This document shows, one piece after another, positions 25,509 to 36,500 of a DNA stretch of 64,000 nucleotides (the first letter of the stretch is position 1; every line of letters starts with the position of its first letter). This stretch comes from Rickettsiales bacterium (lineage in GTDB: Bacteria > Pseudomonadota > Alphaproteobacteria > Rickettsiales > SXRF01), in NCBI GenBank assembly GCA_041396965.1, contig JAWKXN010000001.1, positions 1,302,001-1,366,000 of the forward strand, in the 5' to 3' direction. A model generated the notes under the pieces. The model searched no databases. It was not told the DNA's origin and worked only from the letters and a program-made list of their open reading frames with translations. A program made the translations under genes and the position numbers.

Positions 25509-26441
25509 TTACTTATTCTTATTTTTAGCAAGCATCACGTCCCTAGCCGCTTGCATTTTAGCGAAATCATCCGCCGCGTGATAGCTAGAGCGAGTAAGCG
25601 GTGATGATGACACCATCAGAAATCCCTTAACTCGTGCCTGCCTCGCGTAATATTCAAACTCATCAGGAGTAACGTAACGATCAACCGGAGCATGCGCCGG
25701 AGTTGGCTGCAAATATTGCCCGATAGTTATAAAATCAACATCCGCTTCCCTAAAATCATCCATCACCTGAATGACCTCCTCTTTTGTCTCACCAATTCCC
25801 ACCATTATCCCAGACTTGGTAAATACTGACGGATTCATTTCCTTAACAGTCTTCAGCAAATGCAGAGAGCTAAAATATCTGGCACTTGGTCTTATGGTTT
25901 TATAAAGACGAGGAACAGTCTCAATATTATGATTAAACACATCAGGACGAGCATCAGCGACAATTTTTATTCCCTCTTCCTTACGCAGAAAATCAGGTGT
26001 TAACACTTCTATTGTCGTATTTGGCGAACGCCTGCGTACCGCTTCAATACATTCAGCGAAATGTTTCGCGCCACCATCGGGCAAATCATCACGGTCAACT
26101 GAGGTTATCACCACATGCTTAAGCCCAAGTTCAGCTATCGCTTGCGCCAAATTCTCTGGCTCATGCGGATTTAATGCGCCGGGAACTCCCGTCTTTACAT
26201 TACAAAAAGCACAGGCACGAGTGCAGGTATCACCCATTATCATAACGGTAGCGTGTTTTTGGCTCCAACATTCCCCGATATTCGGACACGCCGCCTCTTC
26301 ACACACGGTATTGAGCTTAAGCCCATGAATAATATCACGAGTCTTAGCGTACTCTTTGGAAGTCGGAGCCTTAACCCGTATCCAGTCAGGACGCACCAGC
26401 TTTTTATCTTTCTTTTCCAACATATTATGTATTTCAGCCAT
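25509..26441 (-). CDS. lipA: LipA lipoyl synthase
   Basis: 310 residues. Radical-SAM enzyme with both iron-sulfur clusters visible: CEEAACPNIGEC for the auxiliary cluster and CTRACAFC for the SAM cluster, with VVITSVDRDDLPDGGA and the conserved C-terminal RSSYHA motif. It inserts two sulfurs into octanoyl groups on E2 and H proteins, making lipoate for pyruvate and 2-oxoglutarate dehydrogenases. It is upstream of the SecD-like and RatA genes on the same strand. Confidence 0.97.
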   Translation of the reverse strand: MAEIHNMLEKKDKKLVRPDWIRVKAPTSKEYAKTRDIIHGLKLNTVCEEAACPNIGECWSQKHATVMIMGDTCTRACAFCNVKTGVPGALNPHEPENLAQAIAELGLKHVVITSVDRDDLPDGGAKHFAECIEAVRRRSPNTTIEVLTPDFLRKEEGIKIVADARPDVFNHNIETVPRLYKTIRPSARYFSSLHLLKTVKEMNPSVFTKSGIMVGIGETKEEVIQVMDDFREADVDFITIGQYLQPTPAHAPVDRYVTPDEFEYYARQARVKGFLMVSSSPLTRSSYHAADDFAKMQAARDVMLAKNKNK

Positions 26442-26477
26442 ATATAACCAGTATCCTATTAAATTTTATAGTAATTT

Positions 26478-26498
26478 GAAATAAGAAATTCTTATTTC
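26478..26498. repeat. Perfect 10-bp-arm palindrome between lipA and rpoZ
   Basis: GAAATAAGAA and TTCTTATTTC flank a single A. With one base between the arms it is better suited as a protein-binding site or cruciform than as an RNA hairpin. It lies 37 bases upstream of the lipA start. Confidence 0.6.
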
Positions 26499-26562
26499 GA
26501 ATAACAAGGTCGCAACCGCAAGAAGCCGCTCGCGCGGTGTAAGCCTCAGCAGTGTCTGAACG

Positions 26563-26597
26563 TCTACTTAACTTTTTTTCAGAAAAAATTAAGTAGA
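26563..26597. repeat. Long inverted repeat upstream of rpoZ
   Basis: TCTACTTAAC with seven T (26563-26579) pairs with six A and TTAAGTAGA (26583-26597), bulging one C, to give about 15 bp of stem and a TCAG-type loop. It is 86 bases before the rpoZ ATG. It could be an attenuator-like hairpin in the rpoZ leader or an interspersed repeat; a T-run terminator reading is possible on either strand. Confidence 0.55.
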
Positions 26598-26682
26598 GAT
26601 ACTATATTACTTGCTATTTACAGCTTTTTACTATAAAAATCCACTCTTTCCAAAGAAATATTCAGATTTATGGAGTAAATAC

Positions 26683-27075
26683 ATGGCACGCGTAACCGTT
26701 GAGGACTGCATTACTAAAATCCCTAACCGCTTTGATTTGGTTTTGCTTGCCTCACAAAGAGCAAAACAAATCACCTCTGGAAACCCGCCAACAGTTGAGC
26801 GCGATAATGACAAAGATTCCGTTATATCGCTTAGAGAGATAGCTGAGGAAACTATTGATCTAAATACAATTAGTGACGATCTAATGCAAAGCTTCTTCAA
26901 ACGCCCAATATCTGATATAGCTGATCAAAAACTTCTTACTAAAGGTGAGGACATACCTTCGGATGTAGAAGAAGCGTTTAGGGATGCTGCCTCTAGCGTT
27001 AGAATGTCAGAAGATTCTATCCAGAGTGAGTCTGGAATGTCATTCGATGATGATAATATAGACGCTGACGATTAG
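26683..27075 (+). CDS. rpoZ: RpoZ, RNA polymerase omega subunit
   Basis: 130 residues from the ATG at 26683, where GGAG lies 7 bases upstream; a longer frame from 26611 lacks support. MARVTVEDCITKIPNRFDLVLLASQRAKQI is the omega signature. Omega wraps the C-terminus of the beta' subunit and aids polymerase assembly. The tail after residue 85 is acidic and longer than in E. coli, as in other alphaproteobacteria. Usually followed by spoT/rel; here the convergent mreB follows instead. Confidence 0.95.
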   Translation: MARVTVEDCITKIPNRFDLVLLASQRAKQITSGNPPTVERDNDKDSVISLREIAEETIDLNTISDDLMQSFFKRPISDIADQKLLTKGEDIPSDVEEAFRDAASSVRMSEDSIQSESGMSFDDDNIDADD

Positions 27076-27133
27076 TCTAAGTTTTTTTGTGTAATTTCAG
27101 GCAGTACGGCTGCTGTGGGTATCCGATACCACA

Positions 27134-28183
27134 CTACTCCTGCTTGAAAAGAACATGCTTTAACTCATCTGGATTTTCTAACACTTTACCAGAGCCAAGA
27201 GCAACGCAATCCAAAGAATGGTCAGCGATAAATACTGGAAGGCTGGTAGCGTTAGAAAGAACTAAATCAAGATTTCTCAGCATAGCCCCACCACCGGTAA
27301 GCACAATACCCTTATCAACTATATCAGATGATAGCTCAGGCGGAGTACATTCAAGAGCGACCTTTACCGCTTCTATTATCTGACCAACCGGCTCAACAAG
27401 ACTTTCGGCTATCTGATACTCAGAAAGCGTAATCTCCTTAGGAACACCATTTAATAAGTCCCTACCCTTTATCTCTATCATTTTTCCATCACCATTTTCA
27501 GGAGCGCAAGCAGCGCCTATTTCCTTCTTTATCCTTTCAGCGGTTGATTCCCCTATAAGCAAATTGGCGTAACGACGTATATATGATATAATGGCCTCAT
27601 CCATTTTATCACCACCAACCCTTACACTGCGAGCATAGACAATTCCACCAAGCGAAAGTACCGCTACCTCAGTAGTGCCACCACCAATATCAACGATCAT
27701 AGAACCAGTTGGAAGGGTAACCGGAAGACCAGCGCCTATCGCCGCCGCCATTGGCTCCTCAATAAGCCACACCTCACGAGCTCCAGCATTCTCAGCGGCT
27801 TCCTGAATCGCTCTTCTTTCCACCGGAGTTGAACCAGAAGGAACACAAATAACTACCATCGGATGCGGACGAATAAAACTAGTGCTGCTACTATGAACAC
27901 GGCGGATAAAATGCTTTATCATCTCCTCAGCAGATAAAAAATCAGCGATAACACCATCTTTAAGTGGACGCTTAGCGTCAATCTTAGCGGGAGTGCGTCC
28001 AAGCATCATTTTAGCTTCATTACCAAAAGCGAAAGGTGTCATCGTACCATGATTATCACGCATAGCGACCACCGATGGCTCATTTAGCACTATTCCCCTA
28101 CCCTTCACATAGACAAGAGTATTAGCCGTTCCCAGATCTATAGCCATATCAACAGGATTTAGACCAAACAATTTATACAACAT
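27134..28183 (-). CDS. mreB: MreB rod-shape-determining actin homologue
   Basis: 349 residues, a normal length. MAIDLGTANTLVYVKGRGIV (phosphate 1), PSGSTPVERRAI, IEEPMAAAIGAGLP and DIGGGTTEVAVLSLGG (phosphate 2) and the ACAPENGDG segment are all present. MreB filaments on the inner membrane guide elongasome peptidoglycan synthesis, so the cell has a wall and is probably rod-shaped. mreC and the rest of the elongasome are not adjacent within the window. Confidence 0.97.
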   Translation of the reverse strand: MLYKLFGLNPVDMAIDLGTANTLVYVKGRGIVLNEPSVVAMRDNHGTMTPFAFGNEAKMMLGRTPAKIDAKRPLKDGVIADFLSAEEMIKHFIRRVHSSSTSFIRPHPMVVICVPSGSTPVERRAIQEAAENAGAREVWLIEEPMAAAIGAGLPVTLPTGSMIVDIGGGTTEVAVLSLGGIVYARSVRVGGDKMDEAIISYIRRYANLLIGESTAERIKKEIGAACAPENGDGKMIEIKGRDLLNGVPKEITLSEYQIAESLVEPVGQIIEAVKVALECTPPELSSDIVDKGIVLTGGGAMLRNLDLVLSNATSLPVFIADHSLDCVALGSGKVLENPDELKHVLFKQE

Positions 28184-28374
28184 AAAAAATCATCCAAACA
28201 AATAAAAATAAAATGTTATCTCACATCGTCAGGTTTATATAAAAACACAGAAGCAACAAGCAATTTTTTTATTTTTACAATTAATATAAAATTATAAGAG
28301 AGTAACTATATTTCATATTGGTTATTCTATTATTAACTTTATAATAGTTTTTTGCAAATGCAGCACATTAAATG

Positions 28375-30231
28375 CTAAATATTCCAATACCAAGGAATCA
28401 CAAAAGAAGCGGCTATCCATAAAATTATATTAAGAGGCAGCCCTATCCTTAAATAATCGGTAAAGCGATAGCCACCAGCGTTGAACACCAATGTATTAGT
28501 TTGATACCCGATGGGAGTAGCAAAGCTAGCGCTCGCTCCAAACATAATAGCGGCGGCAAAGGCTTTAGGATCAATTCCCATCTGATTAGCAAGCCCTATG
28601 GCAATTGGCGTTAACATAACCGCCGCCGCGTTATTGCTAAACACTTCAGTCATCGCTGATGTCATAAGATATAAAATAGAAATTATAAAAAACGGCGACA
28701 ACCCTTCCGTAAATGACATTATACTATCTACTATCAACTTCAAAGCTCCAGTATTTTCCATAGCTACGCTTACCGCAAGCATAGAGTAAATGAGAAGCAA
28801 CACTTGACCGTGTAAAGCTTTATAAGCGTCATTATTTTTTATACACCCAACTAAAACAACCGAAACCGCCGCGACAAAAGCTCCTCCGGCTATCGGCAAT
28901 ATATCAAAAACAGCAAGAAGAATGGCAAAAGCGACAGCGGCTATAGCGATTGGCGCTCGCTCCGTATCATAAGGCTCGTGCGCAGGCTTACTCAAATTAA
29001 GCAATTCATCATTCTTAAATATACGTTTTATCTCTGATTCTTTTCCTCTAAGCAACAACGTGTCACCAACTTCCAGTATTACATCATCAAAATCCATACT
29101 GATTTTGCCTTTTTGCCGATGTACCGCAAGTATATGTACGTTATATATCTCACCCAATCGCAAATTTTTAATCTGCCTTCCGGCAAAGCTTGATTCAGGG
29201 GCTATTATCCCTTCCATTACTATGGTGCTATCCTCAACTATGTCACTAGGAGCGAATGGAGCACTTTCCTGCGCTTGTTCTTTTTGCGCCTGACTTAATA
29301 TCTGCCTTTGCCCAGTCATCAAGACTAAACGATCATCTATCTCTAATATAGTTTCTGGATCTATATTAGAGGTAAAATCTTTAGACTCAATTTTCTCACG
29401 AAAAATCTTGGCGATATCAGAACCACCAAAAAATCTTGATAAAGCTATTTTTGACTGCTCATCCTTATGCTTGATAATATGTACCGGCTGATAATCATTT
29501 TCCTCAGTAAAACCTGCCTCTTTAAGCGTTTTACCTGCAAAACCAGAAATCTCGGTTATATGAATTTGAGTAATATACTGGCGTTTGAAGCTCTGGTCAA
29601 AAAACTCCGATAATGATTTCCTCGCTGGCAATAATCGCTTGCCAATAAAAAATAAATATACCCCTCCGATAAACGCTAATATTAGTCCAGGAACAAATAT
29701 CTCAAACATACTAAAAGCCGCGACTCCCATCGTTCTTGCCACACCATCAACCAAAAGATTAGTTGACGTACCGATAAGAGTACAAGTTCCACCGAGTATG
29801 GAAGCGTAGGAAAGTGGTATCAGTAATTTTGACGCTGGCAAGGAAATATTATGGGCAAGAGTTACCATAACCGGTATCATAATAAGCACTATAGAAGTAT
29901 TATTAATGAAAAAAGAACCAGCGAATACCAACATAAATGTCGTACCAAGAGCGAGCATAACGCTTTTTCCTGATATGGTAAGTATGGCTCGTCCTAAATA
30001 ATCAATTACCCCTGTTTTCTCTAAAGCGGCGCTTAATATAAACATAGCGGCAACCGTCATCGCCGCTGGATTACTAAATACCGTAAGAAAATCACTAGTT
30101 TTAAGAACTCCGGTTATAATAAGAAAGCTAGCAGCAGCAAGCGCTAACAACTCAACAGACGCTACTTGCCTAGCAAAAGCGATAAATAAAGCCAAAACCG
30201 TAAACAGGGTTATCAATATAGGTATCGTCAT
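28375..30231 (-). CDS. SLC13/DASS-family anion transporter with two RCK_C domains
   Basis: 618 residues. Hydrophobic halves (about 1-200 and 420-618) flank two TrkA_C/RCK_C domains, roughly residues 215-310 (QIHITEISGFAGKTLKEAGF) and 330-410 (GIIAPESSFAGRQIKNL). This architecture is common in putative sodium/sulfate or dicarboxylate importers of bacteria. FINNTSIVLIMIPVM and SNNAAAVMLTPIA are the SNT-like ion-site motifs of the two repeats. The substrate is not readable. Its start overlaps the mscS stop by 4 bases. Confidence 0.85.
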   Translation of the reverse strand: MTIPILITLFTVLALFIAFARQVASVELLALAAASFLIITGVLKTSDFLTVFSNPAAMTVAAMFILSAALEKTGVIDYLGRAILTISGKSVMLALGTTFMLVFAGSFFINNTSIVLIMIPVMVTLAHNISLPASKLLIPLSYASILGGTCTLIGTSTNLLVDGVARTMGVAAFSMFEIFVPGLILAFIGGVYLFFIGKRLLPARKSLSEFFDQSFKRQYITQIHITEISGFAGKTLKEAGFTEENDYQPVHIIKHKDEQSKIALSRFFGGSDIAKIFREKIESKDFTSNIDPETILEIDDRLVLMTGQRQILSQAQKEQAQESAPFAPSDIVEDSTIVMEGIIAPESSFAGRQIKNLRLGEIYNVHILAVHRQKGKISMDFDDVILEVGDTLLLRGKESEIKRIFKNDELLNLSKPAHEPYDTERAPIAIAAVAFAILLAVFDILPIAGGAFVAAVSVVLVGCIKNNDAYKALHGQVLLLIYSMLAVSVAMENTGALKLIVDSIMSFTEGLSPFFIISILYLMTSAMTEVFSNNAAAVMLTPIAIGLANQMGIDPKAFAAAIMFGASASFATPIGYQTNTLVFNAGGYRFTDYLRIGLPLNIILWIAASFVIPWYWNI

Positions 30232-31553
30232 ATCTTATCTTGATTTATTAGCTGGTTAACCTTTTCAAAAAACTCGGACTTTACATTAATATCACGTTGA
30301 GGAAAAGGTATTTCAATATCATTTTCCTTAAATAAATCCCATATACGAAAATATATCTGGCTCTTAATGTTACCTATACCATCTTCTGGATTATCTATCC
30401 ATAACCTTATCTCAAAATCCACAGAACTATCGCCAAAACCAGTGAGTAAACAAACCGGTTTTGGATTACTCAAAACTCTTTCGTTTTCCTCTACTGCCTG
30501 TAATAAAAGGCTCTGAACCTTATGAATATCAGCGGAGTAAGAAACCCCTACCGGAATACGCACCCTTACTTTTTTATCACTATATGACCAATTTTCCACT
30601 TCCTGCGTTATCAGATTCTCATTCGGTATTAGATGCTCTTTACCATCACGGGTAAGCACCGACACATACCTCGCGCCAAGTGAGTTAACCCAACCGTAAG
30701 TATCGCCAATAGAAATAACGTCACCGGGTTTTACCGACTTATCCAATAATAATATTATCCCGCTTATTAGATTGGAAAAAACTTTCTGTAAACCAAAGCC
30801 AATACCAAAACCAAGAGCACCACTAAATACAGTAAGAGCGGTAAGATCCAGCCCAATTATATTAAGCCCAACTATCGCTCCTATCGCGTAAAGCATTATG
30901 TTAGATAGTTTATAGAATAAAACACGCTGTGAAGGCGTTAATGAATAGGCTTTCTTAAAGCTATGTTCCAATATTCCAGATAAGAAACCAACCCCCCAAA
31001 ACAACAAAACAAAAGCTATAATACTTTTTACGACAAGCAATAATGATACGTTAAAATCACCCATTGAGACAGCGGATTTATCCATAAACTCAATGGTAGG
31101 AGCAAGTAAGCCTATAATGTTAAGCGCGGCAAGAACCCATAGGGTAATCGCCACAGTTCTTGCCCAAAATGAGCTTTTTATAGTAGCTGAGGTAAAACGT
31201 ATGACCGCCCATGCGCTAGTAAGAGACGCTACTATCTTAAGAAGCTGAAAACTAACCTTTAATTCTTGTGCGAATAAAGTCGCTATCCACAAAAACAATA
31301 TACCGAAAAATAGGAATAATATCTCCTGATAAGATATGTTAAACCAAGGGAGTGATATTTTACTAGAGTCCCCCTTCTTATCTTTTATCCATGTTACGCT
31401 ATTTTTCGCGAAAATCTTTGCCAGAAGGAAAATAATTATTATTATACCAAGCTGAATAAGCGTCTCAAAGGAAATTACGTTATTAACTACCCAATTAAGT
31501 GACGCTTCAAGTTTTTCTTTTACGGCTTTGCTATATATGTCAATATCATCCAT
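30228..31553 (-). CDS. mscS: MscS-family mechanosensitive channel
   Basis: 441 residues. An N-terminal region of five membrane helices precedes the channel core, with GALGFGIGFGLQKVFSNLISGI lining the pore (TM3), then the beta domain DVISIGDTYGWVNSLGARYVSV and the C-terminal alpha/beta domain. It releases solutes on hypo-osmotic shock. Longer than E. coli MscS (286), like the YnaI/YbdG types. Coupled to the downstream transporter gene by an ATGA overlap and divergent from tamA. Confidence 0.9.
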   Translation of the reverse strand: MDDIDIYSKAVKEKLEASLNWVVNNVISFETLIQLGIIIIIFLLAKIFAKNSVTWIKDKKGDSSKISLPWFNISYQEILFLFFGILFLWIATLFAQELKVSFQLLKIVASLTSAWAVIRFTSATIKSSFWARTVAITLWVLAALNIIGLLAPTIEFMDKSAVSMGDFNVSLLLVVKSIIAFVLLFWGVGFLSGILEHSFKKAYSLTPSQRVLFYKLSNIMLYAIGAIVGLNIIGLDLTALTVFSGALGFGIGFGLQKVFSNLISGIILLLDKSVKPGDVISIGDTYGWVNSLGARYVSVLTRDGKEHLIPNENLITQEVENWSYSDKKVRVRIPVGVSYSADIHKVQSLLLQAVEENERVLSNPKPVCLLTGFGDSSVDFEIRLWIDNPEDGIGNIKSQIYFRIWDLFKENDIEIPFPQRDINVKSEFFEKVNQLINQDKI

Positions 31554-31661
31554 ACTTTAGACTTACTTATTAAATTTACTTAATTTTACGTTACGACATT
31601 TATAATGTATTATGAGTCTAGCAGAAAATAATATTATAACAACCTGACTGATAAAAATATC

Positions 31662-33527
31662 GTGATTTACATCATACTCAAAAATACAAAAAATATTCTT
31701 TTTTATTTTATATCGCTATTAACAGTGACCTCTATACTCATTACGCAAACGTCATTTAGCCTTGCCGATGAAAAAAACAATATCAACTATAAGGTAAAGA
31801 TATACGTTGTTGAGCAAAAAGAACATGCTGAGGTTAATCCAGAAAAGGACAATATAAAAACTCTGATCAACAAGCTTGAATCAACAATTAACGAACGTTC
31901 CTATATTCCAGAAAATGACCTTAACTATATTTATTATCACTTTGATCAAGAGAAGAGTTATATAGAGGATTCTTTACATTCTTATGGTTATTACAAATCA
32001 AAAGTAAGTTTTGATATTAACGAAAAAGAGCAAAAAGCTATATTTTCCATTATACCATCAACACGTTATACTTTTGGTAAAGTAAGTATATTAGTGGATA
32101 ACAAGGAAGATAAAAATAAAGACACTCTAAATATACCGACAATAGAAAAGCTAAAAGACTCAATGTCAGCGCAAGAAGGCGACGCTGCTATCGCGCATAA
32201 AGTTATCTCAGATGAGGAAATAATCAGCAAATGGACACAAAAAAATAACTGTCTATTTGATTTTAAGATATTTCATGAGGCTATCGTAGATAATACTAGC
32301 GACAAAGTTAATATTGACTATCACGTTATTATGGGAAGGCAAGCTAAATTCGCTAATATTGAATTTAACGGTAGCAAAACAATATCTGATTCATATTTAC
32401 ATAAAATAATACCTGACCTACAAAATAAATGTTTTAAGAAAAGTGAGGTAAATAATATAAAATTAGCGCTTCGTAAATCTAGCTTAATAGAAGATAGTGA
32501 GATTATACTACCACAATCACCAAACATTGATGGTGGAGTACCCGTTACCATTAAGATAAAAGAAAAAACTCACCGCTCATTAAAAGCAAGCGCTAAATAC
32601 GCCACAGATAGTGGTATTGGTTTAAGTGGCGGCTGGGAACATCGCAACTTCTTATCAAATGGTGAAAAACTTTCCACAGAACTTAATTTATCCATGCTAG
32701 AAAGTGGTATTTCTGGTAAATTTGAGAAAAACTTTTTTTTACAGGATAATCAAAAACTAAATATTGATACCACATTAAAAAAACAAGATAACGACGCTTT
32801 TGAAAGCACTGGATTTACCATAAAAGCGGCAGTTGAGCGTAAACTGGAAAATGGCTGGAAAATCGGCGCTGGAGTCGGATATGGCTTTGAGCAGATCACC
32901 GATAATGACTCTACTGAAAATACCGCGCTTTTTTCTATCCCTTTATTCGCCTCCAAAGATAAAAGAGATAATATCTTAAACCCAACAAAAGGCTGGACAT
33001 TTAATATACATGCTACCCCATTTTTTGATACCATAAATTCCAGCTCATATTTTATAAAAGATGAGATAAACACCACCTACTATAAATCATTTAATCTGTT
33101 AGCAAGCCCTGTATTCGCCGCGCGTTTTGCCGCTGGCAATATATGGGGAGCATCCATAGAAAACATCCCAGCTACCGAACGTTTTTATCGTGGCGGCGGC
33201 GGCTCTATACGTGGTTATGAGTACAATACCGTATCTCCACTTGATTCTGATAATCTACCAACAGGTGGACGTTCTTTTATTGAGGGCGGTATGGAGCTTA
33301 GATTCCGTGTCATGGAGGATTATGGTTTTGTGACTTTTATTGATGGTGGTAACGCTTATGATAAAGCGATTCCAGATTTTGACGAGGAACTATTGTTTAG
33401 CGGTGGTTTTGGACTACGTTATTATACTGATTTCGCACCGATTAGGGCTGATATAGCTTTCCCACTTAATGGTAGAGATATTGATAATTCCTTTCAGGTT
33501 TATTTTAGTATCGGACAGGCGTTTTGA
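31662..33527 (+). CDS. tamA: TamA, Omp85-family outer-membrane assembly factor
   Basis: 621 residues from a GTG at 31662, which gives a signal peptide ending near SFSLADE. POTRA repeats occupy about residues 45-310 (for example YKSKVSFDINEKEQKAIFSI, AKFANIEFNGSKTI), followed by a beta-barrel with the Omp85 RFYRGGGGSIRGYEY motif (about 505) and a terminal VYFSIGQAF strand ending in Phe. With TamB it inserts autotransporters and moves lipid to the outer membrane. The stop overlaps the beginning of tamB by a few bases. Confidence 0.93.
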   Translation: MIYIILKNTKNILFYFISLLTVTSILITQTSFSLADEKNNINYKVKIYVVEQKEHAEVNPEKDNIKTLINKLESTINERSYIPENDLNYIYYHFDQEKSYIEDSLHSYGYYKSKVSFDINEKEQKAIFSIIPSTRYTFGKVSILVDNKEDKNKDTLNIPTIEKLKDSMSAQEGDAAIAHKVISDEEIISKWTQKNNCLFDFKIFHEAIVDNTSDKVNIDYHVIMGRQAKFANIEFNGSKTISDSYLHKIIPDLQNKCFKKSEVNNIKLALRKSSLIEDSEIILPQSPNIDGGVPVTIKIKEKTHRSLKASAKYATDSGIGLSGGWEHRNFLSNGEKLSTELNLSMLESGISGKFEKNFFLQDNQKLNIDTTLKKQDNDAFESTGFTIKAAVERKLENGWKIGAGVGYGFEQITDNDSTENTALFSIPLFASKDKRDNILNPTKGWTFNIHATPFFDTINSSSYFIKDEINTTYYKSFNLLASPVFAARFAAGNIWGASIENIPATERFYRGGGGSIRGYEYNTVSPLDSDNLPTGGRSFIEGGMELRFRVMEDYGFVTFIDGGNAYDKAIPDFDEELLFSGGFGLRYYTDFAPIRADIAFPLNGRDIDNSFQVYFSIGQAF

Positions 33528-33529
33528 TT

Positions 33530-36500
33530 ATGGGTCTATATAAAAAATTAAGAACTTACGGCTTACCAGCGTATATCGCTCTGCCATCATATGTGATAAT
33601 TTTTGTCGTAATATTATTGATGTTATCGCTAATCACAATATCAATATTCCTATCTACTAATTATGGCAAATCTTCTATTACACATAAATTAGAAAAAGAA
33701 ATTTACGACGCTACTGGATACTTCACAAAAATTGATGATATATCATTCTTCCCAATGCTCAGTGTTAGAGCTAAAAATATTTTGCTAACGGATGGGAAAA
33801 CAAACACTATCAAAGTCAACAACTTTTCCTTAAAATTAAAACCACTTGCCTATAAAGCATATCTAAAGGCAAAGAATATAATAATCCCAGCGAACAAAAC
33901 TAAGGATGATAATAATACTGGCGAGGATATAGAGCTATCGTTAGATTCTGATATTAAATGGTTAAGCGGACAAAATTTAGTGATTTTTTCTGTAGATAAT
34001 TATATCAGTAAAGGAGCTAGTTATATAAATAACGGCAATCTGCGTACCACCGGAGAATATCTGTTAAATAATAATATATTGCGTATTAACAGTTCAAAAT
34101 TCATCAACGCTAGAATAATAGCGAATAATAAAGCCAATATAGATTTTAATACTGACAAATTGCTTGCCACATCCAAAATAGACGTAAATAACCTAGAAAA
34201 AATTAATGATAAACTATCTGGAAAAATAAATATAAATAGTGAGATTGAAGGAAGCCTGACCAGCCAAACAATCAAAAGTAAAATAACATCAAAGAATGTT
34301 ATATATGACAAAACTCCAATCCATGATTTTAGCGCCATAATAAACGCTAAGAATGAAAATGAAATATTAGACGGAACTCTTAACGTTACTAACAACCAAA
34401 ACGCTGAGATAAAACTTGTCTATAAAGTGGCTGGAAATACAACATCTCTAAATGATATACAGGTAAGACATGGTAAAAACTCAGCCTATGGCAAGCTTAC
34501 GATAAATACCGATAATATGCTTACGTCTGGCAAACTAACTATTGATATGCCAGAATTAAAACTCCTATCTGATTACCTAAAAACGCCATTAAGTGGCAAA
34601 GTTAACGCTACCGCCAGATTGAATAATGATGGCAAAAAACAAAAAGCTGATATATTGATCAAAGCCGCTAACATAGTAGCCGGAGAATATGGTAATTACC
34701 GTCTATCTTCAGCAAATTCAGCGATTAAATTTAATGATGTTTTAAGTTATGACCCTGATATTATAACCCTAGAGGTAAATGATACCTCTTATGACGATAC
34801 ATCTATAAAAAAAGCGTCATTCAAGCTGATAAATAACAAAGGAAATTGGAAAATAAATTCAGATATTTCCGGCAAAGATAGATATGATTTCTCACTTAAC
34901 ACCACAGCCAACGTAAATACTGACTTTAAGAATAATAAGTTTTACGGAAAAATAAACTCACTAACCGCCTCTTACGCTGATGCTAAGATAATCGGCAAAG
35001 AAGATATAATCTTTAATATATTAAAGGACAAATCATCTGTCTTAATTCCTTACCTAATTGTCGGCAAAGGAATAGCTAAGGCTGATATAAAACTAGATGA
35101 CAATAGTACCAATGCCACAATCAGCGGAAAAAATATTTATCCAAAAGATTTTAATCCAGCCATATCACCACTTTTCGCCGAATCACCTATTAATTTTATA
35201 ATTACAGTAACTGATAAAAATAATAATCCGGAGATTAACGCCAATATTAACGCTGAAAAACTTCTTATTAGTAAAAACTCTCCAAAATCAACAATTAAAA
35301 TCAATCTTAAAACACTTAGCGATAAAACTAACCTCAAAGCCATCATAAGTGACGGCTCCGCTATTAACTCAAACGTCGCTCTAAATATCCCAACCACATT
35401 CTCATTAACTCCGCCGAAACTCTCTGTTGATGAAAATAAACCACTAAATGGTGACGCTAAATTCACTCTTGATACATATGGTATCTCAAAATTTTTACTG
35501 CCACCAGAGCATATATTAAGTGGAAAAATACAAGGTAAAATCGCTATATCAGGAACTTCTCTAAAACCATCCTTAAAAGGCAATATCAAGCTTACAGACG
35601 GTAGCTACAATAACATACCACTTGGCATCAACCTAATTGATATGAATAGCGAGATAGTAGCGAACAGACAAAACTTAGCCATAAATAAATTTACCGCCAG
35701 CGATAAGGAGAAAAACACCATAAATCTTACCGGCAGCGTGAACTCTATATTCAGTGACAAGCTAAACTATAAAATGGATATTTTAAGTGACAGTTTTACC
35801 TTATTTAATAATCCTGATTTTTACGCGAAAATAGCAGCAAACTTAAAAATGTCTGGAGACAGCTCATCCGGCAAAATAACCGGTAAACTTGATAATAAAT
35901 CTATAAAAATAAATCTTCCTGAAAGATTCACTGAAAACCCAGCGCGATTAAATATCACCAAGACTATACCAACATATGAGAGTACCGATAATACGGCTAA
36001 CAAACATGATAGCGTAACACCATCCCCTTTTAATCTTGTTATGGACATAATCTTCAATGCCGATAATCAGGTTTTTGTACGTGGATGGGGACTTGATACA
36101 GAACTTAAAGGTAACCTTAAAATAAGCGGTGACGCGACAAGCCCTGACGTAAAAGGAAAATTAAGTACGGTAAGAGGTAGATATGAGGAATTTGGCAAGA
36201 AATTCTCAATTAAAAAAGCCGAGTTAGTATTTGACGGTGAGATACCTCCCTCACCTTATCTTAATATTGTGACAAGCAATAAAGAGTCAGGTGTAGAGAT
36301 AAACCCGATAATTTCTGGTGAGGTTAGCAAACCAGAGCTTAGGGTGGAGTCAATACCACCAATGCCGCAAGATGAAGCACTGTCAATGCTACTATTTGGC
36401 AAAACACCGGGTAAAATCACACCATTTCAAGCCGCGCAACTAGCAGACAGTATTAGAAAATTATCAGGAAAAGGTGGTGGTGGCTTTAATCCGGTAGATA

